Positions 46,481 through 58,620 of a stretch of 64,000 nt of DNA are shown one piece after another (the stretch's first letter is position 1; each line of letters starts with the position of its first letter). The position numbers and the translations under genes were made by a program. The stretch spans positions 1,655,501 through 1,719,500 of the forward strand of contig JAJHZJ010000009.1 of assembly GCA_023548195.1 (NCBI GenBank), in the 5' to 3' direction. This DNA is from Bettongia penicillata ogilbyi. Taxonomy: Eukaryota; Chordata; Mammalia; Diprotodontia; Potoroidae. The notes under the pieces were generated by a model. The model had not been told where the DNA came from, did no database searches, and saw nothing but the letters and a program-made list of their open reading frames with translations.

Positions 46481-48429
46481 TTGAAATGTATGGAGACGTC
46501 TTTCTGTTTGTGTGTCAGAGGTTCCTGTTCCGAGTACAGGTGCTGGTTATGTTTCTTCCCCTTTCCTTTTGCTATCTCCCCAAAATAGCCTAGCTAGCTT
46601 GGAAAAAGGCAGAAGGAAAGACAAACTGAAGGAAAGCAGGAGTGCCTCCCTGGATTCCACAGGACTTAGTGGGAGGTGCTTATTGGAGTAGGTGGCTGCT
46701 GGGAGCTGTAACTGATCCACAGTAGAAAATTCTACCAGAGTAGAGGTGATACTACCATAGCCACCTGAAGAATGCCTTTGTGTGCGGACTTTGGCCCCGA
46801 GACCCTGTTTTAAAACAGTTTTCAATAGACTGAAGGCACCCAATGTCTGATAAACCTTCAAACTAATCACCAGAATAGTCCAGATGCTTAAGAGATTGGA
46901 TCCAAAGAGGAAGTAACTAGCACTGTCTGCTGGAAGGAAGCTGAATAGCAGGAAAGAAAGCAGAGAATTGTAAGGACAGCCCACTCCTTTTCAAGAATGG
47001 AGAATAGGTGGTGAGAAGGATCCATGACTTCTGCTGGGTGGGATGGAAGGATGGTTGTGATAGAATGATGAGTACAGGCAAGGGGAGAATTGCTGTGGAA
47101 AAACAAAAGTGTGTGTCATTCAGACAGCAGTTAGAAGTGCCCTTCAGTAAGTGCTGTCTGAATGACATAAACGTTTGTCTTTTCACTGTTCCTACGTTCA
47201 TAACCATAAGAGGTTAAATGAGTTGTAATGTAGCCAAATTAGGAAGAGGACTTTTCATGTGTAAGAGAGGTACATGGGTAAACATGTCACCCACTCAGTT
47301 TGATTTGTGTCCATATTTAATTTCATCTTGGTAAGACCAGAGCCCTGGGAATATCAGCTTTTCCCAGGTCTACCAGCCTGTAGCCCTCATCCAGCAAAGC
47401 TACCCCATGGAGAATGGGCCACCCATTACAGCTGACCACCAACTGCTAGCCAACTGCCACCAAAGATGACCTTATGTGAGGCCACATGTGCCAAGTGGCT
47501 CAAGCCAGTGATCAGCTCCTCTCAGATCCTGGTGGAGGCATCCCAGAACCCTGAGCCCCAGAGCCCTGGGATCACCAACACCCCTCAAACCACTGATTCT
47601 CCTTCCAACCCAGTCCCCTGAAGTCATCATCCAGGGGTTATGAGCTCCTGACCTGACAACTACTTCTGCAGGTGCTGTTACTCCTGGGCAGCCACAGCTG
47701 CTAAAGAACCAAGAAAAAAAAGGCTCCTCACCAAAGTATTTTGCACTATCAAATGCTTCAGTGGATGTGGCTTTATGAATGGAAATGACACTGAAGAAAA
47801 TCTAGCATGCTGCTGCACTCTAAGGGCCCTGCAGCCAAACCATCCTAAATGTATTGTCTCCTCCATGAGAATATTAGTTCCTTCAGAGCACAGACTATCC
47901 TGCATTTATAATTATATCCCCAGCAGTTAGCATGGGACTTTGCATATAGTAAGCACTCAATAATTGCTTTTTTCATTCTTTTTTCTATTCATTTATTCAT
48001 ACATAAGCTGCTTTGTTGTAACAGCACCTGGCACTATTTAGAAACTGAGAATGCTCAGGTTTCTTTTAAAAGCAAATAAGCAGATTGCAGCTATTTGGAA
48101 AAGAAATGAAGTCATTTAGAAAGTTAACAGTGGATTTCACTATGTGAATTACAGTGTTACCTGCTGCTCCCTACAACGGGACTGTCTGGTCCCTAGGTGA
48201 CTCGTGCTTTCCCACCTCAAATTACAGGGAATATATATTTTGTGTTTACCCATCTGGGCTCTACAGAATGTAAATCACTGGAGGACAAGGACTATTTTCA
48301 TTTGGCTTTTTGTGTCACCAGTATCCAGCACAGAACCTGGCACATAGCAGATATATAAGATGTGCTTCTCCTTGTCGAATCTCTGGACAAGAGAACATAA
48401 GGAAGTCTTTTGAGAGCAGGGATGGGTTG

Positions 48430-48595
48430 GCTGTCTCTCTCTCTCTCTCTCTCTTTCTCTGACTGTCTCTCTCTCCCCCTCCTTCTGTCTCCCCCTCTCA
48501 TTCTGTCTCTGTCTATCTCTCTTTGTCTCTCTCTCTCCCCCTCTCTCCCTCTTCCCCTCTCATTCTCTGTCCCTGTCTCTCTCTCTCTTTTTGTT
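48430..48595 (+). repeat. (CT)n-rich simple repeat
   Basis: About 165 bp of TC dinucleotides with C-runs and 'tgtctctgtct' variants. Arginine/glutamate-rich frames on the opposite strand are artefacts of it. Confidence 0.95.
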
Positions 48596-48904
48596 ATTAT
48601 GGTCTTGATAACCCAAGTGCTGACCACAGTACCTGGTACTGGATTAATTTAGAGACCTGGGATCTCGGTCCAGAGAGTCACCCTTAGAAGAGTTATTTGA
48701 CTTTTCTGGGCCTGTTTGCTTATCTGCCAGATAAGAATGGTAAACTCTATGCTGCCTGTTTCATAAGTTTATCACTAGATAAGTTGAGAGAATGGATTTA
48801 AAAGCACTTGAAGAAACATAAATTACTATGCAAATGTGTAAAGGACTCTTATTCTTGTCTTGAGGGAAAGTTAGGTTTATGAGTGCTGTAAATAATCTCA
48901 TACA

Positions 48905-49110
48905 AATGATCCTTTCTGTCCTTGACCTTCTAGGGATACATGCCTAGGGCATATATAGTTGAATGGCTTTTTAGCTATAGTTCTAAATTGTTTTCCAGAA
49001 TGGTTGAACAAATCCACAGATCCACAAACAGTGCATTAATATGCCTCACCTCTCACATCCTGTACCAATAACAATTTTCTGCTTTTGTCAGCTTTGCTAA
49101 TCTAATTTTG
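48905..49110 (-). mobile_element. L1 fragment, minus strand
   Basis: 'ggcttttt...agctatagttctaaattg', 'ttttccagaatggttgaac', 'caaatccacagatccacaaac', 'gctttgctaatctaattttg' are reversed L1 ORF2 C-terminal text. Confidence 0.7.
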
Positions 49111-49200
49111 ACCAGAAGTGAATCTTTTCAAGGGAGATGATGGTCTCTGCACTGGGCAGGCTACATTTGGAGTAGTGTGCTCAGATCAGGGTGCCACATT

Positions 49201-50289
49201 AAAATAAATTTCTTTTTTATTGTGAACTTAGCAATCACTAACAAACATCAGCATCTCAAGATATAAAGAAAAAACAAGAAAAGGGATTATATAAAAAACT
49301 ATGAACTGTTACATGTAGCTTTGTTTTTTTTAAAATATATAATATGTGAAATTTACCAAAGTATGACAAAATTGCTCTATTTGTGTCATCTTCTATACTT
49401 TTTTCCTTCTGGGTATTTAAAAAAAATGTTTAATACTTTTTTCCATGTCTATAACTACCTACTAAATGTACCTTCTCTTCCCCCTTTTCCCAGTGTCCCA
49501 AGTAGAAGACTTGCAGCAGAGAGGTACAGTCATGCAAAATAAATCAATGTATCGGATTCATCTCAGAATACATGTCTAATTCTTTACCTCTAGGGACCAG
49601 GGGTGAGGAATCTGCAGCCTTGAGGCCACATGTATCCCTCTAGATCCTCAAGTGTGGCCCTTGGACTGATTTGGATTCAGTCTAAAGGCTGTACTTGAAG
49701 TCCTACAGGGCCACATGTGGGCTCCTGGTCACTGGTTCCCCACCCCCTATTTCTAGTCCTTCACCTCTAGAAAGTATTATTTCATTATGTCTTTTTTATG
49801 TCATAATTGGTTGTTTCCTTGATTAAAGCTCACAGTCTTTCAAAGTTGTTTCCCCTCTCATTATCTTACTGAGTAGGTTGTTCTTCTGCCACTGCTTATT
49901 TCACTGGGCATACATTCATACAGGTATTTCCACGCTTCTTTGAATCCATCGTACTTATTTCTTCTTGCAGCACAATAACATTCCATTACATTCCAGTCGG
50001 AGGGCCTTATCTGTTTCCAGTTCTTTGCTAAACAAAGAATGTCCTGCCACAAATATTCTTACACATATGGGTCCTTTGTCTTTGTTCTTCTTGGAATTCA
50101 GGCCTAATAATAGTATTGATGGGTCAAGGGATATATACAGTTTAGTGACTTTGGGGGATATAGTTCCGGATTGTATTCTACAATGGCCAGACCAATTCAC
50201 AGATCCATCAACAGTGTGCCTATCCTCCAACTAGTCTTCCAATAATCACCATTTTCCATTTTTGTCATCTTTGCTAATCTGATGGTAAG
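49201..50289 (-). mobile_element. L1 3' portion, itself interrupted by a hAT MITE
   Basis: 'tcatgcaaaataaatcaatg' (3'UTR, reversed), 'gcagcacaataacattcc', 'aaatattcttacacatatggg', 'atagtattgatgggtcaagg', 'caattcacagatccatcaac', 'gtcatctttgctaatctgatgg' match minus-strand L1. The copy is inserted in CR1/L3 and decayed. Confidence 0.8.
49598..49748. mobile_element. hAT-type MITE inside the L1
   Basis: Imperfect palindrome 'caggggtgaggaatctgcag' ... 'cactggttccccaccccct', with inner 'gaggccacatgtatccc' and 'agggccacatgtggg'. It is related to 44867-45000. The host L1 text flanks it as a longer imperfect repeat (49575-49593 and 49753-49771). Confidence 0.75.
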
Positions 50290-50954
50290 GTGTTAGCCAC
50301 ACTGTAAGAGGAAAATGAATGATTTGGAATATATCCAGGGTGGTGAGACACCCAGAACCATATTGCATGACACTTTGTTGGAAGAATTGGAGATGTTTAG
50401 CCTGGGATAGAAAATATGTTTTCAGATATCTGTCATGTGTCAGACCTGTCATCTGTCATTTTTCCTTATGTGGCTCTAAAGGGGAGAACTAGGCTAGACA
50501 GAGGCAGATTTTAGTTCTAGATAAGGGAAAAACTTCTTGGAGATCTCTGAAGCTAGAAGAGGCTGGAAGTAAAAATCAGTTATCTGTCACTAAACTACTT
50601 GTTTTAAATGTGATGGAGGGGATTCAAGTCTCAAGGATGCTGGATTAAATGACCTCTGAGGTCCTTCTAAATAAAGAGATTCTAAGATTCTTAATAATTT
50701 CCAAGCAGAAGGCTGAATTAAATAGACATTTCATCTGGCTCTAATTCTTCTGAGTCCTTAATTTGAGTTCAGATATGATTTGAGTACTTCTAGATAAATT
50801 TTAACTATGTATGTCCACTCTATCACTCCTCACAACCCTTGGAAAATGGACAAGTGACTCTCAATTATGTTGAGAGAGCTGATTTATTTTTTAAAGCAAG
50901 AGTTGAAGCAGAAGTAATTGAAGATGGTGATTGGGATTGAGCCTGTCCTGAAGT

Positions 50955-51006
50955 TCATCACCACCACCACCAGTGCCATCATCCGCCATCATCACCACCA
51001 TCATCA
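50955..51006 (+). repeat. CAC/CAT trinucleotide repeat
   Basis: 'catcaccaccaccaccag' followed by 'ccatcatcaccaccatcatc'. Intronic, about 50 bp. Confidence 0.95.
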
Positions 51007-51515
51007 AAAGGCCTTTGTGAAGTGCCCTGATATGTTTATTACTAAACTGGAATACTCACTACATAGATAGAATCTCACGTAGTACTTGCCATCTGAGGCT
51101 TATCTACCAAGATACATATATTCATGATGACAAATGGGACCATGAGGGTGACTGCATAACAGAATAAGGACACGAACCTGGGCTAGAAAGTCCAAGTGTT
51201 TGTGCTATGTACATGCAAAGGGTAAGTTCATTTAGGTGATTTGCAAAGTGAGCGGATGTGAGGAAGTCCTTTGACTTGCCACATCTCCAAGAAGACTAGG
51301 AATACTTCTTGGAATGAGAAGGATGGGAGGGAAGAAGGAGGGAAGTAAGGGAAGAAAAAGGGCAATGTCTTTGTCAGCTCAGGGACTGGGAAGAGGGCTT
51401 TATAGGCACACAGATCACAGCTTGGAAGAAAATCATTTCCTGGTTTCAGTGTAAAGCATCCTGAGATTTCAACCATAAGTCAACAGAATGAAATATTCTT
51501 TTCTTCTCCCTGCAG

Positions 51516-51643
51516 GTGTTCCATGAACGGGGTATAATTTTTGGCTATCGTCATCCTCAGAGTTCAGCCACTGCCTGTGTCCTCAGCCTTTTCCAAATGA
51601 CCAATGAAACCCTCAACATCTGGACACACTTGCTTCCCTCCTG
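51516..51643 (+). CDS. PAQR5: PAQR5 coding exon 2
   Basis: Encodes residues 18-59 and the first two bases of codon 60 (Trp). It starts VFHERGIIFGYRHPQSS and contains the PAQR hallmark NETLNIWTHLLP (47-58) just before the first membrane segment. It matches vertebrate PAQR5 at nearly every position. The acceptor is 'ctccctgcag'; the donor is TCCTG|gtatttt. The codon split (TG|G) joins cleanly to exon 3 to give LLPSWYFMWRF. The donor is weak (T at +5). Reading through it would add 17 codons after codon 60 (Trp) before TAA at 51696-51698. Confidence 0.95.
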
Positions 51644-54600
51644 GTATTTTCAGACTCTTATCCTCAGTTCTTTGGAAATAGAAATTAGTTTGAGATAATG
51701 GGGTGGGAGGGGGATAAAGAGGAAGAATTTTTTTTTTTATTTGCCAGTAGGGAGCGGTGTCAGTCAATGGCCTTAGGCAGTGGCTTATATAGGATTTGAA
51801 TATCAGACCATTGAGATATTCATTCCTCTGGTCTTGGATGCTTTTTAGGCATAAAGAGTTCCCTCTTAACAATACCCATACCTTCTGGCAAACTGTTGTG
51901 TATTAAATAGCTAACACTTCAGAAAGGATTATAATTACTAACTCTAAGCAAAGCCTTTACAGCAATAGAACCCTGGATAGTTCACATCAGGAAGTAGGAG
52001 AGTGAGTACCAAAGACAAAGTCTATGGAATTTACAGGGTTGGATTGTTTCTCTTGGTTTGTTTTTTTTGCCAAGGGTCAATTATAAAGGGTAGGAGAACT
52101 GAGGCAACAGACAGTGATAGGACTAGATTTAGATCGGAGCCTAGGGAACCACCTGCTCCAATCCCCTCATTTTATAGGTAAGGAAACTGAATCTCAGAGA
52201 AGTGTACTTACCGGTTAAGGTTATACAATCGACTGATTAGTTGTTGATTGACTCATTACTTGTTATATAATGAACTAATCATTTTAGTTGCAGACTTGGG
52301 GTAGGTAGAGAGGTATCCTGATTCTCAGCGTGGGGTTCTTTCCTGTCAAGTGTTTGCAATTCAGGAAAGCACAGGGATGGACAAGTGAGAATAACACCTA
52401 AGAAACATCTGGGATCTAGGAAAGAGGGCCAAGGCATCTATAAAGAACCTTGTACCCGAGACTTCCCATGAGCAGAACCAGATCAGACACTGGCCTAGTT
52501 CACTCAAGAGAGCTCTTTGGACCTAAAGGCAAAAGGGATGAACCAAAAGAGAAACAACCTGATATAGTATGGAACTGAACTTGGAATCAGAGGGCCTATC
52601 CCTTATTATTTATTTGGGTGACCTTGGGAAAATTAGACACTTCACCTCTCTGGGACTTAGTTTCCTCAACTTGTAAAATATGTTCCTTTTATCCCTCTGA
52701 ATCTCAATCTCTATATCTAAAAAATGGCAATGATAAAACTTGCTATCTACCTCACTGGAATGTTGCCAGAAAAGTGTTTTGTAAACTTTGAAATGTTACT
52801 TCTATATGTTATTATATAGTAGAAAGAACACTGAATTTGGAGTTGTGAGGACCTAGGTTCAAATCTTGGTTCTGCCACTTTACTTCTTGTGTTGATATCT
52901 GGGTAAGATATTTCAAGTCTCTTACCCCACCCCACAGTTTTCTCATTTGTAAAATGAGGGATTGGACTAGATGATCCCTGAAGTCCTAACTCAGGATTTG
53001 TGATCTTATGAGTCTGGTGAACTGCTAGGAAGTTTGGTGACCTTGCTTTTTCCAAGGACACAAGGGCTGAGAGAGCTCAGCTTAGACCTGGGAATGTGAG
53101 AATAGGGAACTGCTAGTAAAAAAAAAAAATTAATCCCCATGTTGGTAGAATGGAATGGGAGATAACAATAAGGAGTACCTGGAAGGAGATTTTAAATACT
53201 CTAAACCTGAACCAAGATAACTGAGGTTTATGAGTCTACCCTCATGAAATAGATCAGTAGTTCAGCTCAGTAAATGTTTACTATGTGTAAGGCACTAGGC
53301 TCCGTGCTCTGTTGGGAAGCTATATAGTTATATAGTTATGCCAGTCTGCATGGTGACTGCAGGGAGCAGAATGAAGGCAGGGTATAAATCGCCAGAGAAG
53401 ATAAAGGAGGGAAGGTTCAAGGTCACAGGGACCGGAGTTTTGAAAAAAGAAATCCTTCCCTTGTTTGCCTTAAGTGGAGACAGTAGAAGATCTTAGAAAA
53501 AGCATGAGACAAGTCATGATGACCTTGGTTAATGGTGCAGGATATGCCGCTAACTACCTGAGTGACTTAGAGTAATTCACTTCCCCCTTCTAGGGCTCAG
53601 TTTTGTCATCTGTAAAATGAAAGATAATCTTTCCCTTTCATAATAGGGGCTAACTTTAATAGTTTACATGTGCATGAACTTTAAGGGTTGGCATAATACT
53701 TTAATTTCTCATTTTATACACACACAACCACCCTATGGAGTAAGTGCTTTTATTATACCCATTATGCAGATGAGGAAATGGAGGCTGACCTACCCAGGGT
53801 CACATAGCTAGTAAGGCAGGATCTGGATTCATAATTTTACTGACTCCACATTCCGCACTATTCTCCTTATCTGTTTTCATTGATTAGAGCAGCTGTCTTT
53901 GAGTAAGGGGGTGGAATTGAATCATAGTGACCTAACCCTAAGCTATAAACTTATCAGAGGTGGGTGTAAACGTGTGCCTGTTGTCTCCCCTCCCTAAACA
54001 GAAGGGACCAATATTTAAAATGGAGATATGAGTAAATACAAACATGATGAATTTCTATAGGATAGTGTATTGGGTTCATTGCCAAGCCAGTTACAAAGAT
54101 TTCCTAGATAAAGATCTGTAAAACCCTAGAAAACATCATTACCAAAAGAGTCTGTCACATCTTTTTCCCTAGAAATTTTAAAGAAAATGAGAGACAGCTT
54201 CTGAGGAAGGGTGTAAGGGGGTTTCTAGAAATAGAGGAATAGAAAAAAAATTCTTGAACTAGAAGGATCATCCTTCATTTCATGGATAAGGAAACAGGCC
54301 TAGAAGGGTTAAACTGGATGACATCATCCTAGCTATTTGCCAGTATTGGATCCTAGGATCCAATGATTATTGATTTAGAATTGGAAGGGACTTTGAGATC
54401 ATCCAGTCTAACCCTCCACCTGTTATTGATAAGGAAAATGAAAACCAGATAGTTCTCCAAGGCCTTGTCCAAGTGTCATGGTGAAAATGTATATATGAAT
54501 CTCTCTATATTAACTTTGTGTATCAGAGGTGCTCTAAGTTCCAAAAACTCTTCTTTTTCTGACTCCTTCCCTCCTTTGCCAAGCACACTTTTCCATCCAG

Positions 54601-54758
54601 AGTATGGTACTTTGATTAGTCACCAGAGGAAAACACATTGTAAAAAAATATCACCTTTTGTCCTAACCGAAGGAAAGGGAATTGGAAAGTTTGCCTTATA
54701 TAATTTTGACTGGAGGAGGGAACCAACTGTATTGAAATACAGTTATCATGTGTTTCAG
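51644..54758 (+). other. PAQR5: PAQR5 intron between coding exons 2 and 3
   Basis: 3115 bp, gt...ag, phase 2. It contains forward MIR-like SINEs at about 52560-52740 and 52815-53000 ('gaacactgaatttggagttg'), another near 53500-53640, a reverse MIR at about 53680-53870 ('ccctatggagtaagtgc', 'acccagggtcacatagctag') and MIR-like pieces near 52130-52220 and 54370-54460. Otherwise unrecognised. Confidence 0.85.
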
Positions 54759-54964
54759 GTACTTCATGTGGAGGTTTATGGCCACTCTCTACATGGTTGA
54801 TTTCTGGAATGACAGCTACTCCTGGCCCCTGCTTGTCTACCTGATTACCAGTTTCATTTACCCTTTTGCCTCCAGCTGTGCCCACACCTTCAGCTCCATG
54901 TCCAAGAATGCCAGACACATATGTTACTTCCTGGATTATGGTGCAGTCAATCTCTTCAGTTTGG
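54759..54964 (+). CDS. PAQR5: PAQR5 coding exon 3
   Basis: The first base completes Trp60. Residues 61-128 and the first base of codon 129 follow. It encodes the end of TM1 (YFMWRFMATLYM), TM2 (PLLVYLITSFIYPFASSC) and the start of TM3. SSCAHTFSSMS (98-108) carries His102, which aligns with the first zinc-binding histidine of the PAQR/AdipoR family. FLDYGAVNLFSLG carries Asp119, at the conserved acidic position in TM3. The donor TTGG|gtaagt is strong; the acceptor is 'catgtgtttcag'. Confidence 0.96.
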
Positions 54965-56510
54965 GTAAGTGTGGCTTCCCCCCATCCTGTGATGGGCCAC
55001 ATTGTTCAACTTCACTCAGCCTCAATCCCTTCTCCCAGAATAAGGGTATGGTAATGCTTGCCCCCCACCAGTGCCTTGGCAGAAATGTGAATAATAACAC
55101 CTTACAATTGCATTAATGCTTGATTTATCCTTTGCAAAGTGCCTTTAAATCCATTATACTTTACAAAGTACTTTTCAGTACATTATCTTACCAGGCCCTC
55201 ACCACAAGACCTTCCCAGATGATATATGAGGAACCTTTCAGGTTTCCACAAAGGGGTGAAATGACTGGTGTAAGGGTCACACATCTAGGGTGGTGGCAGA
55301 ATTCATACATTTTAGAGCTGCCTTAGTTTTCTCATCTATAAAAGTTAATACCTGTAGCATCTCTCTCCAGAGTTGGGAGATTACAATGAGGTAATGTATG
55401 TAAAGTGATTGGCACACTTTTAAATGCATATAAATGTCAGGTGTTTGATTAGGAATATATATCATCTGTGTCATCAGTTATCATCATCTCCAGCACTGAC
55501 ATGTCGTCATCTTCATTTTGCCTGTCCTTGAACTGCCAGGTTTTGAGTTTAGGCCTTTTGATTCTTGGTCCAGTGTCACGTTCACTACACCATATTTTGT
55601 CTCCTTTGTATTTCTTTTCTTATGGTGCAGCCTGGAATAACTACTGGTCATTACCTCCCCTATGTACTTGTGCTCGACTATGCATTATGTTTATTTGTGT
55701 AATACCAAGCACATCTGATAATTATCGCCACCATTAGAGACTGTGAGTTGTTTAAGGACAAAGATTCTGTGAAAAGAGCATTGGGGTGGAGTCAGAAGGT
55801 CTTGGTTCAAGATTTCACATCCTGACCCCAGCTTCCTCCTCTGTAAAATGGAGATGATACTTTACCTACCTGGAAAGAGTTGTTTATAAGGAAAGCATTT
55901 TGTGAAGCTTAAAGCAGTAAATAATTTTGAGTTCCTATTTTATGTCATTCATGGCACATAACAGATGTTTGATAAAAAATGTGATGAATGAATGTAGCCC
56001 TTACAATTTACCAATAGCATCCGGATGGGAGGAGAATCTCATGTTCTTCCATAGGATGAGGAATTACAGGATGAAATTTCATGAGTGTTTTGGAAAGAGC
56101 ACTGTGTGTGGAAGCAGGGGGTTTCTGGTCACTCCACAACTTGGGGAAATGATGAGTTAGAAGACCCGGGTTTGAAATCCTGGTTTTACTACTCACCACC
56201 GTGGTGTCATCTTGGGCAAGTCACACGACCTCTCTGGGCCTCAGTTTCCTTCTCTGTAAATGAGATGGATTAGACTAGATGATCTCTAAGGGCCCTTCTA
56301 GCTCTAACTTATAATTGTATCAACCTTTCACAGCCCTTCCATTGTCCCCACTGGCAGGTGAGGATGCCTAAGCTGTTTGAAGGCAAGGGTATGAAATAGA
56401 TGCCGTCCTGAGGTCCTTTACTGCCTGTGTGACCTTGGGAAGGTCACTTACCTTTGCTGGAAAGAAGGTTGGGCCAAATGACCCCTAAGTTCCCTTCTAG
56501 TTCTAAAGCT

Positions 56511-56562
56511 GTTGTCCTTTCAACTACAGGATATATGTTGTCCTTTCAACTACAGGATATAG
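56511..56562. repeat. 26-bp tandem duplication
   Basis: 'gttgtcctttcaactacagg' plus 'atatat'/'atatag' is repeated at 56511-56536 and 56537-56562, nearly identical. Confidence 0.95.
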
Positions 56563-56639
56563 GATTGTAAGGAATTTGAAGTCCTAAAAAAAACCTTAGA
56601 TCTTAGCCTAGCTGGCTCAGAGTAATCAAATTGTCCTAT

Positions 56640-56830
56640 ACAGCAGAGATGTTAAACAGAATGCTGCCCTTAACAGTTTCAGGTGTGGCCTGAACCAGAT
56701 TAAAATGTAATTGGAAAATATTTAACAAAATAAATAAAAATGCAATAGAACATAAGATGTGAATACGTGATTTTTTAATGGTCCTTGTTTCTATTTGATT
56801 TGCTGCCATTGCTATATAGGCTAGAACCTG
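56640..56830. mobile_element. hAT-like non-autonomous relic
   Basis: 'gagatgttaaacagaatgctg', 'gaaccagattaaaatgtaat', 'aaatatttaacaaaataaat' match a common mammalian hAT-type short element ('caggggtgttaaact ... accagattaaaatgtaattgg'). The right end is decayed. Confidence 0.55.
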
Positions 56831-57254
56831 GGCTAAAGCTTTTTTTGAAAAAAAGTTAAAAGCCTAAATCTGAGAAGGAAACCTGGCAAAATCACCTACT
56901 GTTTGTGTTTCCATGTTCCCGTAAACAGGATGTGATGTAACTGAATGTCAGAAAGAGAACGGTCTTAAATAAAATGAATACTAAAATAAAGTAAGTAAAA
57001 ATGAAATAAAAGCTTCAGGTGAAGGAAACTACACAAAGTTATTTGCCAACTGTATGTGAAAAGCTCTGCATACCTTGTAAGGGACCTCTGCCTAAAGCTA
57101 ACCTTCCTATATTGGTGCCCTGTAAAGAATGCTGAATTTGGTATCAGTAAACCTGGGTTTAAATCCTACTTTGCTACTTACTACCTGCATGACCGTGGGC
57201 ATATATCACTCATGCCTATGTTGCCTTAACAGTCAAATAAGGACCAGGAGTTAC

Positions 57255-58290
57255 TAATCTTTTTTGTGTCATGGCAGCCTGATGAATCCTATGAGGATTA
57301 TAAAGGAATCAACTGTATTGAAATAGTTATCTAAAATTTTTAACACTTTGGTTAAATGCTTTTATTTTTTAAAAATTTAATTAATTTATTTGTTTTCAGT
57401 TTTCAACAATTCTTTCCATAAGTCTTGAATTTTCTCCCCCTTCCTCTCTCCTTCCTCCCTGAAGCAGCATGCAATTTAATATGGGTTCCACACATATATT
57501 CTTTCTTTTTTAAAATTAATTTATTTAATTAATTTAGATTTTTTTCCCTCCCTTCCCCCCACCAGAGAGCATACAATTTTATATAAGTTCTACACATACA
57601 TTCCTTTTGAATACATTTTCACCATAGTCATGTTACATAGAAGAATTAGAATGAATGAGAGAAATCATAAAACAAACTAAAATGTAATACAAAAGAAAAT
57701 GATCTGCTACATTCTGATTGAATTCCATAGTTCTTTATCTGGATGTGGAAGGCATTTTGCCTTGAAAGACCATTGGGAATTTTTTAAGTCTTTGCATTGC
57801 AATGAAGTTCTAAATCTACCAGAAAAATTCCTCATACACTGTGGTTGTTGCTATGTACAAAGTTCTCCTGGTTCTGCTCCTTTTACTCAGCATCAGTTCA
57901 TATAAATCCTTCCAGGCCTCTCTGATGTCTTCCTGTCCATCATTTCTTATAGCACCATAGTATTCCATTACATTCATATGCCATAATTTATTCAGCCATT
58001 CCCCAATTGATGAGCATCCCCTTCATTTCCAGTTTTTGGTCACCACAAAGAAAGGTGCTATAACCATTTTTGTACATATGGGACTCTTTCCCATTTTTAT
58101 GATCTGCTGGGGATACAGTCCTAGAAGCAGTATTGCTGGGTCAAAGGGTATGCACATTTTTGTAGCCCTTTGGGCATAGTTCCAAATTGCTCTCCAGAAA
58201 GGTTAGATCAGTTCATAGCTCCACTAACAATGCAAAATATTTTTAAAAACATGTTCACGGACCTCAAAGTTAAAAACCTCTGAACTAGCT
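57255..58290. mobile_element. hAT-like relic split by an L1
   Basis: The left part (57255-57364) has 'ttttttgtgtcatggcagcc' and 'caactgtattgaaatagttatc'. The right part (58232-58290) has 'tgttcacggacctcaaagtt' and 'aaaaacctctgaactag'. Together they are the palindromic family of 26715-26920 in reverse orientation. Confidence 0.55.
57365..58231 (-). mobile_element. L1 3' portion with duplicated 3'UTR block
   Basis: Reversed L1 text: 'agcatcagttcatataaatcc', 'tatagcaccatagtattcc', 'attccccaattgatgagc', 'gcagtattgctgggtcaaagg', 'ccaaattgctctccagaaagg'. At its 3' end two related blocks occur: 57379-57500 ('gcagcatgcaatttaatatgg') and 57515-57605 ('gagagcatacaattttatat'). Confidence 0.8.
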
Positions 58291-58369
58291 GACTTTGAAG
58301 TTACTTTCTAGATCTTATCTGTCATCTTATGGTTCTTTGTAATATTGCACTTCAGTTAATCAGCAGTTA

Positions 58370-58620
58370 GGTTGCACAGTGGTCAGAGTTCTAGGCCTGG
58401 AATCAGGAAGACTCATCTTCTTGAGTTCAAATCTGGCCTCAGACACTTACTAGCTGTGTGACCCTGGGCAAGTCACTTAAGCCTCTTTGCCTCAGTTTCC
58501 TCATCTGTAAAATGAGCTGGAGAAGGATATAGCAAACCACGGCAGTATCTTTGCCAAAAAAACCCACATGGGTTCACAGAGAGTTGGACAGGACTGAAAT
58601 GACTGAACCACAAACAAGGC
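58370..58620 (+). repeat. Full-length marsupial SINE, RTE-type tail
   Basis: Complete order: 'gttgcacagtggtcagagttc', 'gcctggaatcaggaagactc', 'agctgtgtgaccctgggcaag', 'tttcctcatctgtaaaatgag', 'agcaaaccacggcagtatc', 'ttggacaggactgaaatgac'. It is the same family as 7190-7440. Confidence 0.88.

Larger units (their letters stand above)
49125..50700 (+). repeat. CR1/L3 LINE 3' end split by an L1
   Basis: The left part (49125-49200) reads 'ctacatttggagtagtgtgc', 'cagatcagggtgccacatt'. The right part (50290-50700) reads 'atccagggtggtgagacac', 'gaattggagatgtttagcc', 'gaaaaacttcttggagatc', 'attaaatgacctctgaggtcc' and ends 'aaagagattctaagattctta', the typical CR1/L3 terminus. The two parts join without the 49201-50289 L1. 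Confidence 0.75.
44364..51515 (+). other. PAQR5: PAQR5 intron between coding exons 1 and 2
   Basis: 7152 bp, gt...ag, phase 0. The acceptor is preceded by 'ttcttttcttctccctgcag'. It holds two hAT MITEs, a reverse MIR (45165-45365), a 133-bp tandem duplication, CR1/L3 and L1 pieces, (CT)n, a CAY repeat and several hundred bp (47220-48420, 45370-45970, 51010-51515) in which I recognise nothing. Confidence 0.85.

Noticed and set aside
46547..46984. 145-codon minus-strand open frame in a PAQR5 intron
   Set aside because: No recognisable domain, not splice-supported. Frames of this length are expected by chance in 64 kb of six-frame sequence.
48298..48627. Arg/Glu-rich 109-codon frame
   Set aside because: Produced by the (CT)n simple repeat on the opposite strand.
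54465..54800. 111-codon + strand frame entering PAQR5 exon 3
   Set aside because: It runs through the intron in a different frame from PAQR5 (it reads CFRYFMWRF-like text only out of register), so it is not an alternative exon I can support.
54616..55002. 128-codon minus-strand open frame
   Set aside because: It is antisense to PAQR5 coding exon 3 and its openness follows from the sense codons.
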